Shown: positions 8,085 to 18,023 of the stretch, piece after piece | Position numbering within the stretch: the first letter of the stretch is position 1 | How the letters are laid out: each line of letters starts with the position of its first letter | Assembly (NCBI RefSeq): GCF_028128765.1 | Contig: NZ_LBJG01000012.1 | Coordinates: 1-64,000, forward strand | Direction of reading: 5' to 3' | DNA: 64,000 nucleotides | Source: Bradyrhizobium sp. CCBAU 51627 | GTDB lineage: Bacteria; Pseudomonadota; Alphaproteobacteria; Rhizobiales; Xanthobacteraceae | Translations under genes and position numbers: made by a program | Notes under the pieces: generated by a model | Told to the model about the DNA's origin: nothing | Database searches by the model: none | What the model saw: only the letters and a program-made list of their open reading frames with translations

Positions 8085-8255
8085 CAGGCGTGGAACAGTC
8101 GCCGTCGATACGTTCGTCGCGACCTTTTCGGAGCCCCGTCCGAATCTACCGGACTCCGCGGAAGCTAGACCGCAAGCCGGTCTTGATATGGGTCAAACTG
8201 TCGGCGGGCGAAGCCGCTAGGAGTAAAGTCTTACGAGCCGGCGTCGGAGCGGGAC

Positions 8256-8705
8256 ATGGTAAAATCTGCTGTGAAATGTTTGATCATTGCCGGTCTTGCC
8301 GCTGGTTGCGCCGCCGCGGCTCAGGCCGAAGATCTCGATGTCGGCAAGTCAGAGTTTCAGTCGTCGTGCGCGAGTTGCCATGGCACGGATGCGAGGGGCA
8401 AAGGACCGGTTGGCGACCAGCTTAAGACACCGCCTCCCGATTTGACGATGTTGGCCAGGAACAACAACGGCGTGTTTCCGACGAACACTGTCTACGAAAC
8501 CATAGATGGATCGAAAACAATTCCCGCTCACGGCACGCGTGAAATGCCGATTTGGGGAGAACGATTCAATCCCATTATCAAATTGCCTCACTATGTGGAT
8601 CCATCTTATTGGAAGCTCGCCGGGCCGGAGCAAAGCCCAGAACTCGTCGTGCGAAAACGCATCCTCTCTGTTGTCGACTATCTGAGTCGAATTCAGCAAA
8701 AGTAG
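8256..8705 (+). CDS. Class I c-type cytochrome, exported
   Basis: This 149-residue protein has a signal peptide (about 1-24, cleaved after AQA). One heme-binding motif, CASCHG, carries Cys38, Cys41 and His42, near the N-terminus of the mature protein. A later Met (REMPIWGERF) is the probable sixth iron ligand. It should be a periplasmic electron carrier. GGAGCGGGAC precedes the ATG. It is the last gene of the accessory block behind the relic murJ, so it may have arrived with the thioredoxin/CcdA/ECF genes. Its own promoter is not evident. Confidence 0.85.
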   Translation: MVKSAVKCLIIAGLAAGCAAAAQAEDLDVGKSEFQSSCASCHGTDARGKGPVGDQLKTPPPDLTMLARNNNGVFPTNTVYETIDGSKTIPAHGTREMPIWGERFNPIIKLPHYVDPSYWKLAGPEQSPELVVRKRILSVVDYLSRIQQK

Positions 8706-8835
8706 CAACCGACAAGCGTCGAGGCGACTTGTCCGCGCAGCACAATTTGGCAGCGGGGCGAAGGCTCGCCTCAAAGATGTAGCGGGCCGTCGCACATCTC
8801 TTGATTTCGCACGGCCGCCGTGGTATTCGCGTCCT

Positions 8836-8970
8836 CATGATTAGATGCTCGCGCAAAGTCAACTTCAACCGCATGACCCGCTTCGGCTGGGCCGTGGGAG
8901 GAGTCGTGCGCTAGCATCTCGACGACGACACCTTTCCACCAGGCCCCGCCGGCATCGGACGGGGCCTTTT
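8836..8970 (+). ncRNA. Candidate small RNA with intrinsic terminator
   Basis: A long-range stem pairs 8843-8855 with 8907-8919 (12 of 13 pairs, one C-T mismatch) around a ~50-base interior. Twenty-two bases later a GC-rich hairpin ends in TTTTG (8942-8970). A possible promoter, TTGATT (8801-8806), 17 bases, TATTCG (8824-8829), would start transcription near 8836, giving about 135 nt. The single-stranded stretch CCTTTCCACC could pair with ribosome binding sites. A 25-codon frame (8837-8914, MIRCSRKVNFNRM...) overlaps the stem and is an alternative explanation. I do not recognise an Rfam family. Confidence 0.5.
8942..8970 (+). terminator. Rho-independent terminator
   Basis: The stem GGCCCCG (8942-8948) pairs with CGGGGCC (8960-8966) over an 11-base loop and is followed by TTTTGTTT. 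No protein gene ends just upstream, which supports a non-coding transcript ending here. Confidence 0.7.
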
Positions 8971-8977
8971 GTTTGGC

Positions 8978-9010
8978 CACGCTCCCTGCCGGCACAACAG
9001 CAGGAGCGTG
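8978..9010 (+). promoter_or_regulatory. Hairpin sequestering the DUF1127 ribosome binding site
   Basis: CACGCTC (8978-8984) pairs with GAGCGTG (9004-9010), and CTGC (8986-8989) pairs with GCAG (9000-9003). This gives 11 pairs with one bulged C and a 10-base loop. The AGGAG Shine-Dalgarno at 9002-9006 is fully inside the 3' arm, two bases from the base of the stem and seven from the ATG at 9013. This geometry suits translational control, by temperature or by a small RNA. It does not show the classical ROSE sequence. Confidence 0.5.
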
Positions 9011-9012
9011 CG

Positions 9013-9396
9013 ATGCCACCACAACTAACGGATATCTCCCACGGAATTGACGGCGAGGCCGCAAGGCGCGGCCTCAATCTCTCCTTCGTGCAGGCAAAGG
9101 ACGCGATCGACCAGGTGTTGGCCGCGCGCCTCAAGGCGTCCGCCACGGCGCTGGACAAGGATGCTTCCGGAGCAAATGCGGCATCGACGCGAAGCGTCCT
9201 CGGTCTGCTCAAGCAAGCCTGGCTTGCGTTTCTGGCGCGGCGTCAGAACCCGCAGCTCACCTTGCAGGACCTGAGCGACAGGGAGCTGTTGGATATCGGC
9301 CTGACGCGCGGCGAGATCGACTACCTCTCGCCTCAGCGCGCCATCGATCAACTGAGAGACAGCACGCGGTATCTCTGGAACCGTGGCGGGATGTAA
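9013..9396 (+). CDS. DUF1127 (YjiS-like) domain protein
   Basis: This 127-residue protein has an N-terminal helical part of unknown function (about 1-65). A C-terminal DUF1127 domain follows at about 68-105: LKQAWLAFLARRQN, then LQDLSDRELLDIGLTRGEID. In other alphaproteobacteria DUF1127 proteins are small Arg-rich factors linked to stress and nutrient responses, and one (Rhodobacter CcaF1) binds RNA. The ATG at 9013 has an AGGAG seven bases ahead that is buried in a hairpin. The upstream transcript candidate ends at a terminator at 8970, so this gene needs its own promoter or readthrough. Confidence 0.75.
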   Translation: MPPQLTDISHGIDGEAARRGLNLSFVQAKDAIDQVLAARLKASATALDKDASGANAASTRSVLGLLKQAWLAFLARRQNPQLTLQDLSDRELLDIGLTRGEIDYLSPQRAIDQLRDSTRYLWNRGGM

Positions 9397-9606
9397 ATGA
9401 TTGATCGCGAGATGGACATGCGCTCCGAGAACAAGCGGCGGCCGGTATGGCCGCTTGTTCTCGGGCGTGCGCTGCGGCGCTGCTTTGGCAATTATCCCTG
9501 TATCGGCAGGCTGGCCGGGACCGAGCGCACCGAGGACGTCCGCAGGATCGTCGATCATTACTGGGAAATGACCGAACTGCGGCCGTCTCGTCCGATCCCG
9601 CTCTGA
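9397..9606 (+). CDS. Small basic protein of unknown function
   Basis: This 69-residue open frame starts with the ATG immediately after the DUF1127 TAA, so it could be translationally coupled. It is Arg-rich (KRRPVWPLVLGRALRRCFG) and ends in an acidic-to-polar helix (RTEDVRRIVDHYWEMTELRP). That amino-acid mix looks more like protein than noise. Alternative ATGs are at 9412 and 9418. A perfect 15-bp inverted repeat lies inside the frame at 9425-9464, so part of the sequence may be under RNA-structure rather than protein constraint. No family recognised. Confidence 0.45.
   Translation: MIDREMDMRSENKRRPVWPLVLGRALRRCFGNYPCIGRLAGTERTEDVRRIVDHYWEMTELRPSRPIPL
9425..9464. repeat. Perfect 15-bp inverted repeat inside a small ORF
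   Basis: CCGAGAACAAGCGGC (9425-9439) and its exact reverse complement (9450-9464) flank a 10-base loop. There is no T-tract after it, so it is not a standard terminator. It may stabilise or attenuate the DUF1127 transcript. Confidence 0.7.
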
Positions 9607-9720
9607 CGGGCGGGGCACGGGGCAATTTTTCGCGGGCCGTGGCTGCCTAATCCCGTTTGCACTGCCCGTTTTTCCACGGCAATATGCCGCCAAAACAACC
9701 ATGAGAAACGGGAAGATAGA

Positions 9721-12030
9721 ATGGCGGCTCCCATCAAATTCGGCGTTGGCCAAAGCGTGCTGCGCAAGGAGGATGACGCGCTCATCCGCGGCAAGGGCCG
9801 CTATACCGACGATTATGCGCCGCAGGCGGCGCTCCGCTGCCTGATGCTGCGTTCGCCGCATGCGCATGCCAAATACACCATTGACGTGAGCCGTGCCCGC
9901 GGCCTGCCCGGCGTCGCGCTGATCCTGACTGCAGACGATGTGAAGGATCTCGGCAATCTGCCCTGCCTGTTCAATCTCGAGACCGATCCGTTCACCGGCC
10001 CGCCTTACCCGATCCTCGCCAAGGACGAGGTGCGGCATGTCGGCGATGCCGTCGCCTTCGTGGTCGCCGAGACCATTGACCAGGCCCGCGATGCGATCGA
10101 GGCGGTCGACGTCAAATGGAGCCCGCTGCCGGCGGTGACCGGCGTCGTCAACGCCGTGAAGAAGGGCGCGCCGCAGGTCTGGCCGGACAAACCAGGAAAT
10201 GTGCTGTTCGACGTCTCGATCGGCGACAAGAAAGCGACGGAAGCTGCCTTCGCCAAGGCGCATGCGATCGCCGAAATCTCCATCGTCAATCCGCGCGTGG
10301 TCGCGAGCTTCATGGAGACGCGCGCGGCGGTCTGCGAATACGACGCCAAGAACGATCATCTGACGCTGACGGTCGGCAGCCAGGGCAGCCATCGCCTGCG
10401 CGACATCCTCTGTCAGAACGTGCTCAACATCCCCACCGACAAGATGCGGGTGATCTGCCCCGACGTCGGCGGCGGCTTCGGCACCAAGCTGTTTCCGTAT
10501 CGGGAATATGCCTTGATGGCCGTCGCGGCGCGCAAACTGAAGAAGGCGGTCAAATGGGCGGCCGATCGCTCCGAGCATTTCATGGGCGATGCGCAGGGCC
10601 GCGACAATGTCACCACCGCGAAGATGGCGCTCGCCGAGGACGGAAAATTCCTCGCGATGGATTGCGACCTGATGGGCGACATGGGCGCGTATCTGTCGAC
10701 CTTCGGGCCCTACATCCCGCATGGCGGCGCCGGCATGCTGCCGGGCCTCTATGACATCCAGGCCTTCCACTGCCGGGTGCGCACCATCTTCACCCACAGC
10801 GTTCCGGTCGATGCCTATCGGGGGGCGGGGCGGCCCGAGGCCGCTTACGTCATCGAGCGCCTGGTCGATGCCTGCGCACGAAAACTCGACATGGCGCCGG
10901 ATGCGATCCGCCGCAAGAACTTCATTCCGCCGAAGGCGCTGCCCTACAAGACCGCGACCGGCAAGGTCTACGATTCCGGCGACTTCGCCGCGCATCTCAA
11001 GCGCGCCATGGAGATCGCGGAGTGGAAGGAATTTCCAAAGCGCGCCAAGGCGGCCAAGAAGCACGGGCTGATCCGCGGCATCGGCCTTGCGAGCTATGTC
11101 GAGATCTGCGGCGTGATGGGCGAGGAGACCGCCAATGTGCGGCTCGAAGCGAATGGCGACGTCACCGTCCTGATCGGCACGCAGTCGAGCGGGCAGGGCC
11201 ACCAGACCGCTTATGCGCAGATCGTCGCCGAGCAGTTCGGCGTTGCGCCCGAGCGCGTGCACGTCCGCCAGGGCGACACCGCGGAGATTGCCACGGGCCT
11301 CGGCACCGGCGGCTCGGCCTCGATCCCGACAGGCGGCGTCTGCGTCGAGCGTGCCACGGGCGAGCTGGGTAAGAAGCTCAAGGAGATCGCAGCGCAGGCA
11401 CTGGAGGCAAGCGCCGGCGACCTCGAGATTTCGGAAGGCGTGATCCGCATCGCCGGCACCGATCGTTCGATCTCGTTTGCCGATCTCGCCAAGCGGCCTG
11501 GCGTGGATCCATCGAAGCTTAATGGCAGCGCAACCTTCGCCAGCGCCGACGGCACCTATCCCAACGGCACGCATCTGGCGGAAGTCGAGATCGATCCGGC
11601 CACCGGCATCATCAAAATCGTCAACTACGTGATCGTCGACGATTTCGGCAAGACGCTCAATCCGCTGCTGCTGGCGGGGCAGGTGCATGGCGGCGCCATG
11701 CAGGGTATCGGCCAGGCTTTGATGGAGCAGGTGGTCTATGGCGCGACGGACGGCCAGCTCATCACCGCCACCTACATGGACTACGCGTTGCCGCGCGCAG
11801 CCGATGGTCCGTCCTTCGTATTCGAGACCCATAACATCCCCTGCAAGACCAATCCGATCGGCGTGAAGGGTGCCGGCGAGGCCGGCGCGATCGGCTCCTG
11901 TCCGGCCGTCGTCAACGCCATCGTCGATGCGCTCTGGCGCGAATACAAGATCGACCACATCGACATGCCGGCAACGCCGGAGCGGGTGTGGATCGCGATC
12001 AACGAGCACCATCGCCGCCACAGCCTGTAA
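9721..12030 (+). CDS. Form II CoxL-like molybdopterin-binding subunit (xanthine dehydrogenase family)
   Basis: This 769-residue protein has the aldehyde oxidase/xanthine dehydrogenase a/b hammerhead (about 15-130) followed by the molybdenum-cofactor domains. The active-site loop reads AYRGAGR (residues 365-371), the form II CoxL motif, not the AYXCSFR of true aerobic CO dehydrogenase. Other cofactor contacts are GGGFGTK and GQGHQTAYAQIVAEQFG, and the catalytic Glu is E720 in KGAGEAGAIG. The length is full. The usual FAD (CoxM) and 2Fe-2S (CoxS) partners are absent from the neighbourhood. A c-type cytochrome follows 100 bases later and may be the electron acceptor. The substrate is unknown; CO oxidation should not be assumed. 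Confidence 0.85.
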   Translation: MAAPIKFGVGQSVLRKEDDALIRGKGRYTDDYAPQAALRCLMLRSPHAHAKYTIDVSRARGLPGVALILTADDVKDLGNLPCLFNLETDPFTGPPYPILAKDEVRHVGDAVAFVVAETIDQARDAIEAVDVKWSPLPAVTGVVNAVKKGAPQVWPDKPGNVLFDVSIGDKKATEAAFAKAHAIAEISIVNPRVVASFMETRAAVCEYDAKNDHLTLTVGSQGSHRLRDILCQNVLNIPTDKMRVICPDVGGGFGTKLFPYREYALMAVAARKLKKAVKWAADRSEHFMGDAQGRDNVTTAKMALAEDGKFLAMDCDLMGDMGAYLSTFGPYIPHGGAGMLPGLYDIQAFHCRVRTIFTHSVPVDAYRGAGRPEAAYVIERLVDACARKLDMAPDAIRRKNFIPPKALPYKTATGKVYDSGDFAAHLKRAMEIAEWKEFPKRAKAAKKHGLIRGIGLASYVEICGVMGEETANVRLEANGDVTVLIGTQSSGQGHQTAYAQIVAEQFGVAPERVHVRQGDTAEIATGLGTGGSASIPTGGVCVERATGELGKKLKEIAAQALEASAGDLEISEGVIRIAGTDRSISFADLAKRPGVDPSKLNGSATFASADGTYPNGTHLAEVEIDPATGIIKIVNYVIVDDFGKTLNPLLLAGQVHGGAMQGIGQALMEQVVYGATDGQLITATYMDYALPRAADGPSFVFETHNIPCKTNPIGVKGAGEAGAIGSCPAVVNAIVDALWREYKIDHIDMPATPERVWIAINEHHRRHSL

Positions 12031-12129
12031 GGCGGGGCCACCCGGCCCACGGGAATTAATTGCCCGCGGCCGGGTTCTATCCTCAATGGTCATCCCCCAA
12101 ACCGACTTGCGAGCCGGAGTAACAAGCCT

Positions 12130-12579
12130 ATGAAACGTACGCTGATTGTCGCAGGCACCCTGCTTCTGGGTGCGGGCGCCGTGATGGCGCAGCAGGAGGT
12201 CGCGGTTGAGCAGGACAATCTGATGCGCTCGCAGGCCAAGAGCCTGTACGATGTGATGCAGAAGATGTCGAAGGGAACTATTCCCTACAATCAGAAAGCC
12301 GTCGACAAGGCAGTGGACGACCTGGAGGCCAGTGTCGCCAAGATCTCCAAGACCTTCGAGGTCAATCCCAAGCAGGACGTCGTCAACGCGTGGTACGGGG
12401 CGTCGCAAAAAGTCTGGCAGAACAAGGCCGATTTCGATTCCAAGATTCCGCCGGTGCAGAAGGCGATCGCCGACGTCAAGGGCAAGATCCACAATGTCGC
12501 CAGCCTGAAGGCCGCCTACACCACGATCAACGACCGCTGCAACGATTGCCACGAGACGTATCGGCTGAAGCTGAAGTAG
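12130..12579 (+). CDS. Class II (c'/c556-type) cytochrome c
   Basis: This 149-residue exported protein has a signal peptide (about 1-20, GAVMAQ). It is a four-helix-bundle-like sequence with the heme motif CNDCH (Cys137, Cys140, His141) close to the C-terminus, as in cytochromes c' and c556. It should carry electrons in the periplasm. It is on the same strand as the preceding CoxL-like subunit, 100 bases away, and may serve it. A palindromic repeat follows the stop codon. Confidence 0.85.
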   Translation: MKRTLIVAGTLLLGAGAVMAQQEVAVEQDNLMRSQAKSLYDVMQKMSKGTIPYNQKAVDKAVDDLEASVAKISKTFEVNPKQDVVNAWYGASQKVWQNKADFDSKIPPVQKAIADVKGKIHNVASLKAAYTTINDRCNDCHETYRLKLK

Positions 12580-12593
12580 CAGTTGAATTCGTA

Positions 12594-12677
12594 CCCCGGA
12601 TGGAGCGCAGCGAAATCCGGGTGAGCTGTTCATGCGGATGCAGCTGTCCCGGATTGCGCTGCGCTCCATCCGGGCTA
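12594..12677. repeat. Palindromic intergenic repeat (CCCGGATGGAGCGCAGCG type)
   Basis: A left palindrome begins CCCGGATGGAGCGCAGCG (12595-12621), and a right one ends CGCTGCGCTCCATCCGGG (12648-12674). They form a large imperfect inverted repeat between the cytochrome and PLP-enzyme genes. This family is widespread in rhizobial genomes. Confidence 0.7.
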
Positions 12678-12819
12678 CGCGGCGCATCGTCAAATTCTCC
12701 TGCCACGGTCTGACGGATCGCGGTCAGAAGGACTATGTTTGCTCGCGCCGCGGCGTTGATGCCTCACGCTGTCAGGCGTTCCGGCGCGGCGGCGATCCCA
12801 GGCAATAGCGAGACAGGCC

Positions 12820-14103
12820 ATGGCAAAACCGTTCCCGTCGAAAACCCATATCGGCAACCATATGCTGCATCCGGAAACGCTGATGCTGACCTATGGCTAC
12901 GACCCGCAGCTGTCGGAAGGTGCCATCAAGCCGCCGGTGTTCCTGACCTCGACCTTCGTGTTCAAAACGGCCGAGGACGGGCAGGATTTCTTCGATTACG
13001 TCGCCGGCCGGCGCGAGCCGCCGGAAGGCATGGGGGCCGGGCTCGTCTATTCGCGCTTCAATCATCCCAACAGCGAGATCGTCGAGGACAGGCTCGCGAT
13101 CTACGAGCGCACCGAGAGCTGCGCGCTGTTCTCCTCCGGCATGGCGGCCATCTCGACGACCATTCTGGCCTTCGTCCGTCCGGGCGACGTCATCCTGCAC
13201 TCCCAGCCGCTCTATGGCGGCACGGAAACGCTGCTGACGAACACGCTGTCGCGCTTTTCGATCGGCGCGGTCGCCTTTGCCGACGGCATCGACGAGGCGA
13301 CGGTCAACCGGGCCGCCGAGGAGGCGATGCGCAAGGGCCGGGTCTCGATGATCCTGGTCGAGACGCCGGCCAACCCGACCAATGGCCTCGTCGACATCGC
13401 GCTGATGCGCCGCGTCGCCGAGACCATCGGCAAGGCCCAGGGCCACACGCCGATCATCGCCTGCGACAACACGCTGCTTGGCCCGGTGTTTCAGCGGCCG
13501 ATCGAGCACGGCGCCGACATCTCGCTGTATTCGCTGACCAAATATGTCGGCGGTCATTCCGACCTGATCGCGGGCGCCGCGCTCGGCACCAGGGCAGTCA
13601 TGAAGGGGGTCAAGGCGCTGCGCGGCGCCATCGGCACCCAGCTCGATCCGCATTCCTGCTGGATGATCAACCGCTCGCTCGAGACCTTGAGCCTGCGCAT
13701 GGAGAAGGCCAACAGCAACGCGCGTCTCGTTGCGGATTTCCTGCGCGACCACGCCAAGGTGGCGAAGGTGCACTATCTCGGCCATCACGAGGAAACCTCG
13801 CCTGCGGGGCGCGTGTTCGCGCGGCAATGCCTGGGGGCGGGATCGACGTTCTCGTTCGACATCGTCGGCGGCCAGGCGGCGGCGGAGAAATTCCTTAATG
13901 CGCTGCAGATCTTCAAGCTCGCGGTCAGCCTTGGCGGCACGGAGTCGCTGGCGAGCCTGCCCGCGACGATGACCCATTCCGGCGTTCCCGCCGACATCCG
14001 CCGCAAGATCGGCGTGCTCGATTGCACCATCCGGCTGTCGATCGGCATCGAAAACCCGTCGGATCTGATCGCCGATCTCGAGCAGGCGTTGAGTGCGACG
14101 TGA
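12820..14103 (+). CDS. Cystathionine gamma-synthase / methionine gamma-lyase family PLP enzyme
   Basis: This 427-residue fold-type I PLP protein of the Cys/Met metabolism family has [17 protein letters not shown], the [13 protein letters not shown] cofactor segment, [11 protein letters not shown], and the internal aldimine Lys241 in [11 protein letters not shown]. Members catalyse beta- or gamma-elimination or replacement on cystathionine, O-acetylhomoserine or methionine. The sequence does not settle which; it resembles the 'cystathionine gamma-synthase family' proteins of Bradyrhizobium, which are a little longer than MetB. It is convergent with the CHRD gene. Confidence 0.85.
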   Translation: MAKPFPSKTHIGNHMLHPETLMLTYGYDPQLSEGAIKPPVFLTSTFVFKTAEDGQDFFDYVAGRREPPEGMGAGLVYSRFNHPNSEIVEDRLAIYERTESCALFSSGMAAISTTILAFVRPGDVILHSQPLYGGTETLLTNTLSRFSIGAVAFADGIDEATVNRAAEEAMRKGRVSMILVETPANPTNGLVDIALMRRVAETIGKAQGHTPIIACDNTLLGPVFQRPIEHGADISLYSLTKYVGGHSDLIAGAALGTRAVMKGVKALRGAIGTQLDPHSCWMINRSLETLSLRMEKANSNARLVADFLRDHAKVAKVHYLGHHEETSPAGRVFARQCLGAGSTFSFDIVGGQAAAEKFLNALQIFKLAVSLGGTESLASLPATMTHSGVPADIRRKIGVLDCTIRLSIGIENPSDLIADLEQALSAT

Positions 14104-14125
14104 GCGCTCTTCAACCTGAAAACCG

Positions 14126-14155
14126 AAAAGGCCGGACGCATTCCTGCGCCCGGCC
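14126..14155 (-). terminator. Rho-independent terminator of the CHRD gene
   Basis: On the minus strand GGCCGG (14155-14150) pairs with CCGGCC (14135-14130) and is followed by TTTT (14129-14126). It lies just after the CHRD stop codon and could also act for the convergent PLP-enzyme gene. Confidence 0.65.
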
Positions 14156-14179
14156 GTCGTCGAAAAGGTCGCCGTGAAA

Positions 14180-14599
14180 CTACTTCGTCACCTGGCCGCG
14201 GATCTCGCCGCCCGGGTTGGCCGCGGTGTGAATGTTGACGTAGAGCTTGCCGGAGAGGAGATCGGAGGCCTGCGCATCAGTCAGCGTCGCCGAGCCTTCG
14301 ACCGGGCTCTTGGCGGCGCCGGGAATCGGGATCGCGACGCCGGCGTTCTTGCCAGCCTCGGCGGGGCCGTGGAAATGGGCCGCGGTCGCGGGGCCGGACA
14401 GGCCGGAATAGGTCAGCTTCCAGGAGAGCTTCTTGGTGGCCGCGTCATAGTCGAGATCGGCGGTGCCGGTGCCGCTGCTGGTGGTGGCGGGGACTTCGGA
14501 CTTGCCGTTCAGCGTCGCCTTCAGTTTCTCCGCACTGGCCGGGCCTGCGAATGCGACGGCAGCTCCGAGTGCCAGCGTGGCAAAAAGCGCTTTGTTCAT
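14180..14599 (-). CDS. Secreted CHRD-domain protein
   Basis: This 139-residue protein has a signal peptide (about 1-23, ending ASA). A CHRD domain fills the mature part: LNGKSEVPATTSSGTGTADL, YSGLSGPATAAHFHGPAEAG, then YVNIHTAANPGGEIRGQVTK. CHRD domains were first seen in chordin; bacterial copies are small secreted beta-rich proteins of unknown function. The conserved His residues (AHFHGPA, NIHTA) are present. The gene stands alone, divergent from the diheme cytochrome gene. Confidence 0.85.
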   Translation of the reverse strand: MNKALFATLALGAAVAFAGPASAEKLKATLNGKSEVPATTSSGTGTADLDYDAATKKLSWKLTYSGLSGPATAAHFHGPAEAGKNAGVAIPIPGAAKSPVEGSATLTDAQASDLLSGKLYVNIHTAANPGGEIRGQVTK

Positions 14600-14753
14600 G
14601 GGTCTCTCCCTGTTGACGCCTGATTGCGATCAACTTGCAAACAGTGCGGTTCCGACTTTATTCCCGGATTCCGGTCACACCATCTAAATTATTCGTGGCT
14701 GGAGCGGTGGCGGGATGGTCCGTAAGTTCGCCAGAGTTCAACCGGGATATTCA

Positions 14754-15680
14754 ATGCTGCGACGGACAATTCTTGCTGCCCTGATTGCTGCCGTCGCAGC
14801 CTTTGCTGTCTACTGGTGGCTGACTGCGCCGACCGCCCTGGCCTTGCCGGCACCGACACGCGGGCCGGATCTTGCCAACGGACAGGAGCTGTTCAACGCC
14901 GGAGGCTGTTCGTCCTGCCATGCCGTGCCCAACCAGCCCGATCGTCTGAAGCTTGGCGGCGGCCTGGCGCTCGGCTCGCCGTTCGGCACGTTCTATGCCC
15001 CGAACATTTCCCCTGATCCCGCCGATGGCATCGGCCGCTGGAGCGAGGCGGATTTCGTCAACGCGGTGATGCGCGGCATTTCGCCTGGCGGCACGCACTA
15101 CTTCCCGGCGTTTCCCTACACGTCCTACCACATCGCCAAGGTCGATGACGTTCGCGATCTCTTTGCCTATCTGAAGACACTGCCCCCGGTGTCGGGTCGG
15201 GTGCGCGACCACGACCTGCCGTTTCCCTTCAACATCCGCCGCAATGTCGGCATCTGGAAATTGCTGTTCATGGATGCCGGGCCGTTGGTACCGGCGACGA
15301 CGCATTCGGCGCAGTGGAACCGCGGCGCCTATCTCGTGAACGGTTTCGGCCATTGCGCCGAATGCCACAGTCCGCGCAATGTTCTCGGCGGCGTCATCAG
15401 CACGCAGCGTTTCGCCGGCGGCCCCAATCCCGAAGGCGAGGGCTGGGTGCCCAACATCACGCAGAAGGGCATCGGCAGCTGGAGTGAGAATGATATCGCC
15501 GACTTTCTCGAGACCGGCGACATGCCCGAGGGCGACAGCGCGTCGGGCTCGATGCGACCGGTGATCAAGAACCTCGCGCAGCTGAAGCCGGAGGATCGCG
15601 CCGCGATGGCGGCATATCTGAAGTCGCTTCCGCCGGTCGACGGGCCGACGCCGCCCAAGCGCAAGGAAGCTGGCGGCTAG
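14754..15680 (+). CDS. Membrane-anchored diheme c-type cytochrome
   Basis: This 308-residue protein has an uncleaved-looking N-terminal anchor (about 5-30) and two cytochrome c domains. The heme motifs are CSSCH (Cys52-His56) and CAECH (Cys201-His205). The spacing and the motifs NISPDPADGIGRWSEADF and MRPVIKNLAQLKPEDRAAMAAYLKSLPP match cytochrome subunits that accept electrons from membrane-facing alcohol, aldehyde or isoquinoline-type dehydrogenases. No such dehydrogenase is adjacent; the CoxL-like subunit 3 kb upstream is one conceivable partner. An upstream in-frame ATG at 14715 would add 13 residues; 14754 gives the better anchor. Confidence 0.85.
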   Translation: MLRRTILAALIAAVAAFAVYWWLTAPTALALPAPTRGPDLANGQELFNAGGCSSCHAVPNQPDRLKLGGGLALGSPFGTFYAPNISPDPADGIGRWSEADFVNAVMRGISPGGTHYFPAFPYTSYHIAKVDDVRDLFAYLKTLPPVSGRVRDHDLPFPFNIRRNVGIWKLLFMDAGPLVPATTHSAQWNRGAYLVNGFGHCAECHSPRNVLGGVISTQRFAGGPNPEGEGWVPNITQKGIGSWSENDIADFLETGDMPEGDSASGSMRPVIKNLAQLKPEDRAAMAAYLKSLPPVDGPTPPKRKEAGG

Positions 15681-15707
15681 ATCAGACTCTTTCCAATTGG
15701 CACGCTG

Positions 15708-15953
15708 CTAGCCCGTGCCGAACGCCTTGAAGGTGATGATGGTCAGGGTGTCCTGGATGCCCGGCAGCACCTGCACCTTCTCGTTGACGAAGTGGCCGAT
15801 GTCGGTGTCCTTGTCGACATAGAACTTCACCAGCAAATCATATTGGCCGGCTGTGGAGTAGATCTCGGAGGCGATCTCGGCTTCGGCAAGCGCGTTGGCC
15901 ACTGTATAGGACTGGCCGAGCTTGCATTTGATCTGGACGAAGAAAGGAACCAT
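15708..15953 (-). CDS. Stand-alone Lrp/AsnC effector (RAM) domain protein
   Basis: This 81-residue protein consists only of the AsnC/Lrp ligand-binding domain: VPFFVQIKCKLGQSYTVANAL, then EIYSTAGQYDLLVKFYV and VQVLPGIQDTLTIITFKAF. The helix-turn-helix of full regulators is absent. Such single-domain proteins form rings and are thought to bind amino acids, perhaps modulating full-length Lrp proteins. The start is ATG 15953 with GGAG ahead; a GTG at 15962 is possible. Confidence 0.85.
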   Translation of the reverse strand: MVPFFVQIKCKLGQSYTVANALAEAEIASEIYSTAGQYDLLVKFYVDKDTDIGHFVNEKVQVLPGIQDTLTIITFKAFGTG

Positions 15954-16049
15954 TGCAGTCACTCCGAAGGCATCTCTTGCCGGCTAATAGGCCAAAACCG
16001 GCCGGATTTAGCAAGCGGCCGGGCCGGCCGCCAGATGCCATTCGGCACG

Positions 16050-18023
<1,974 letters not shown>

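Noticed and set aside
9721..12030. Naming the molybdenum subunit as aerobic CO dehydrogenase
   Set aside because: The active-site loop is AYRGAGR, not the AYXCSFR of true CoxL, and CoxM/CoxS are missing.
9025..12693. 1222-residue minus-strand open frame opposite the CoxL-like gene
   Set aside because: Antisense to a clear molybdopterin enzyme and two other genes; composition typical of the reverse strand of high-GC coding DNA.
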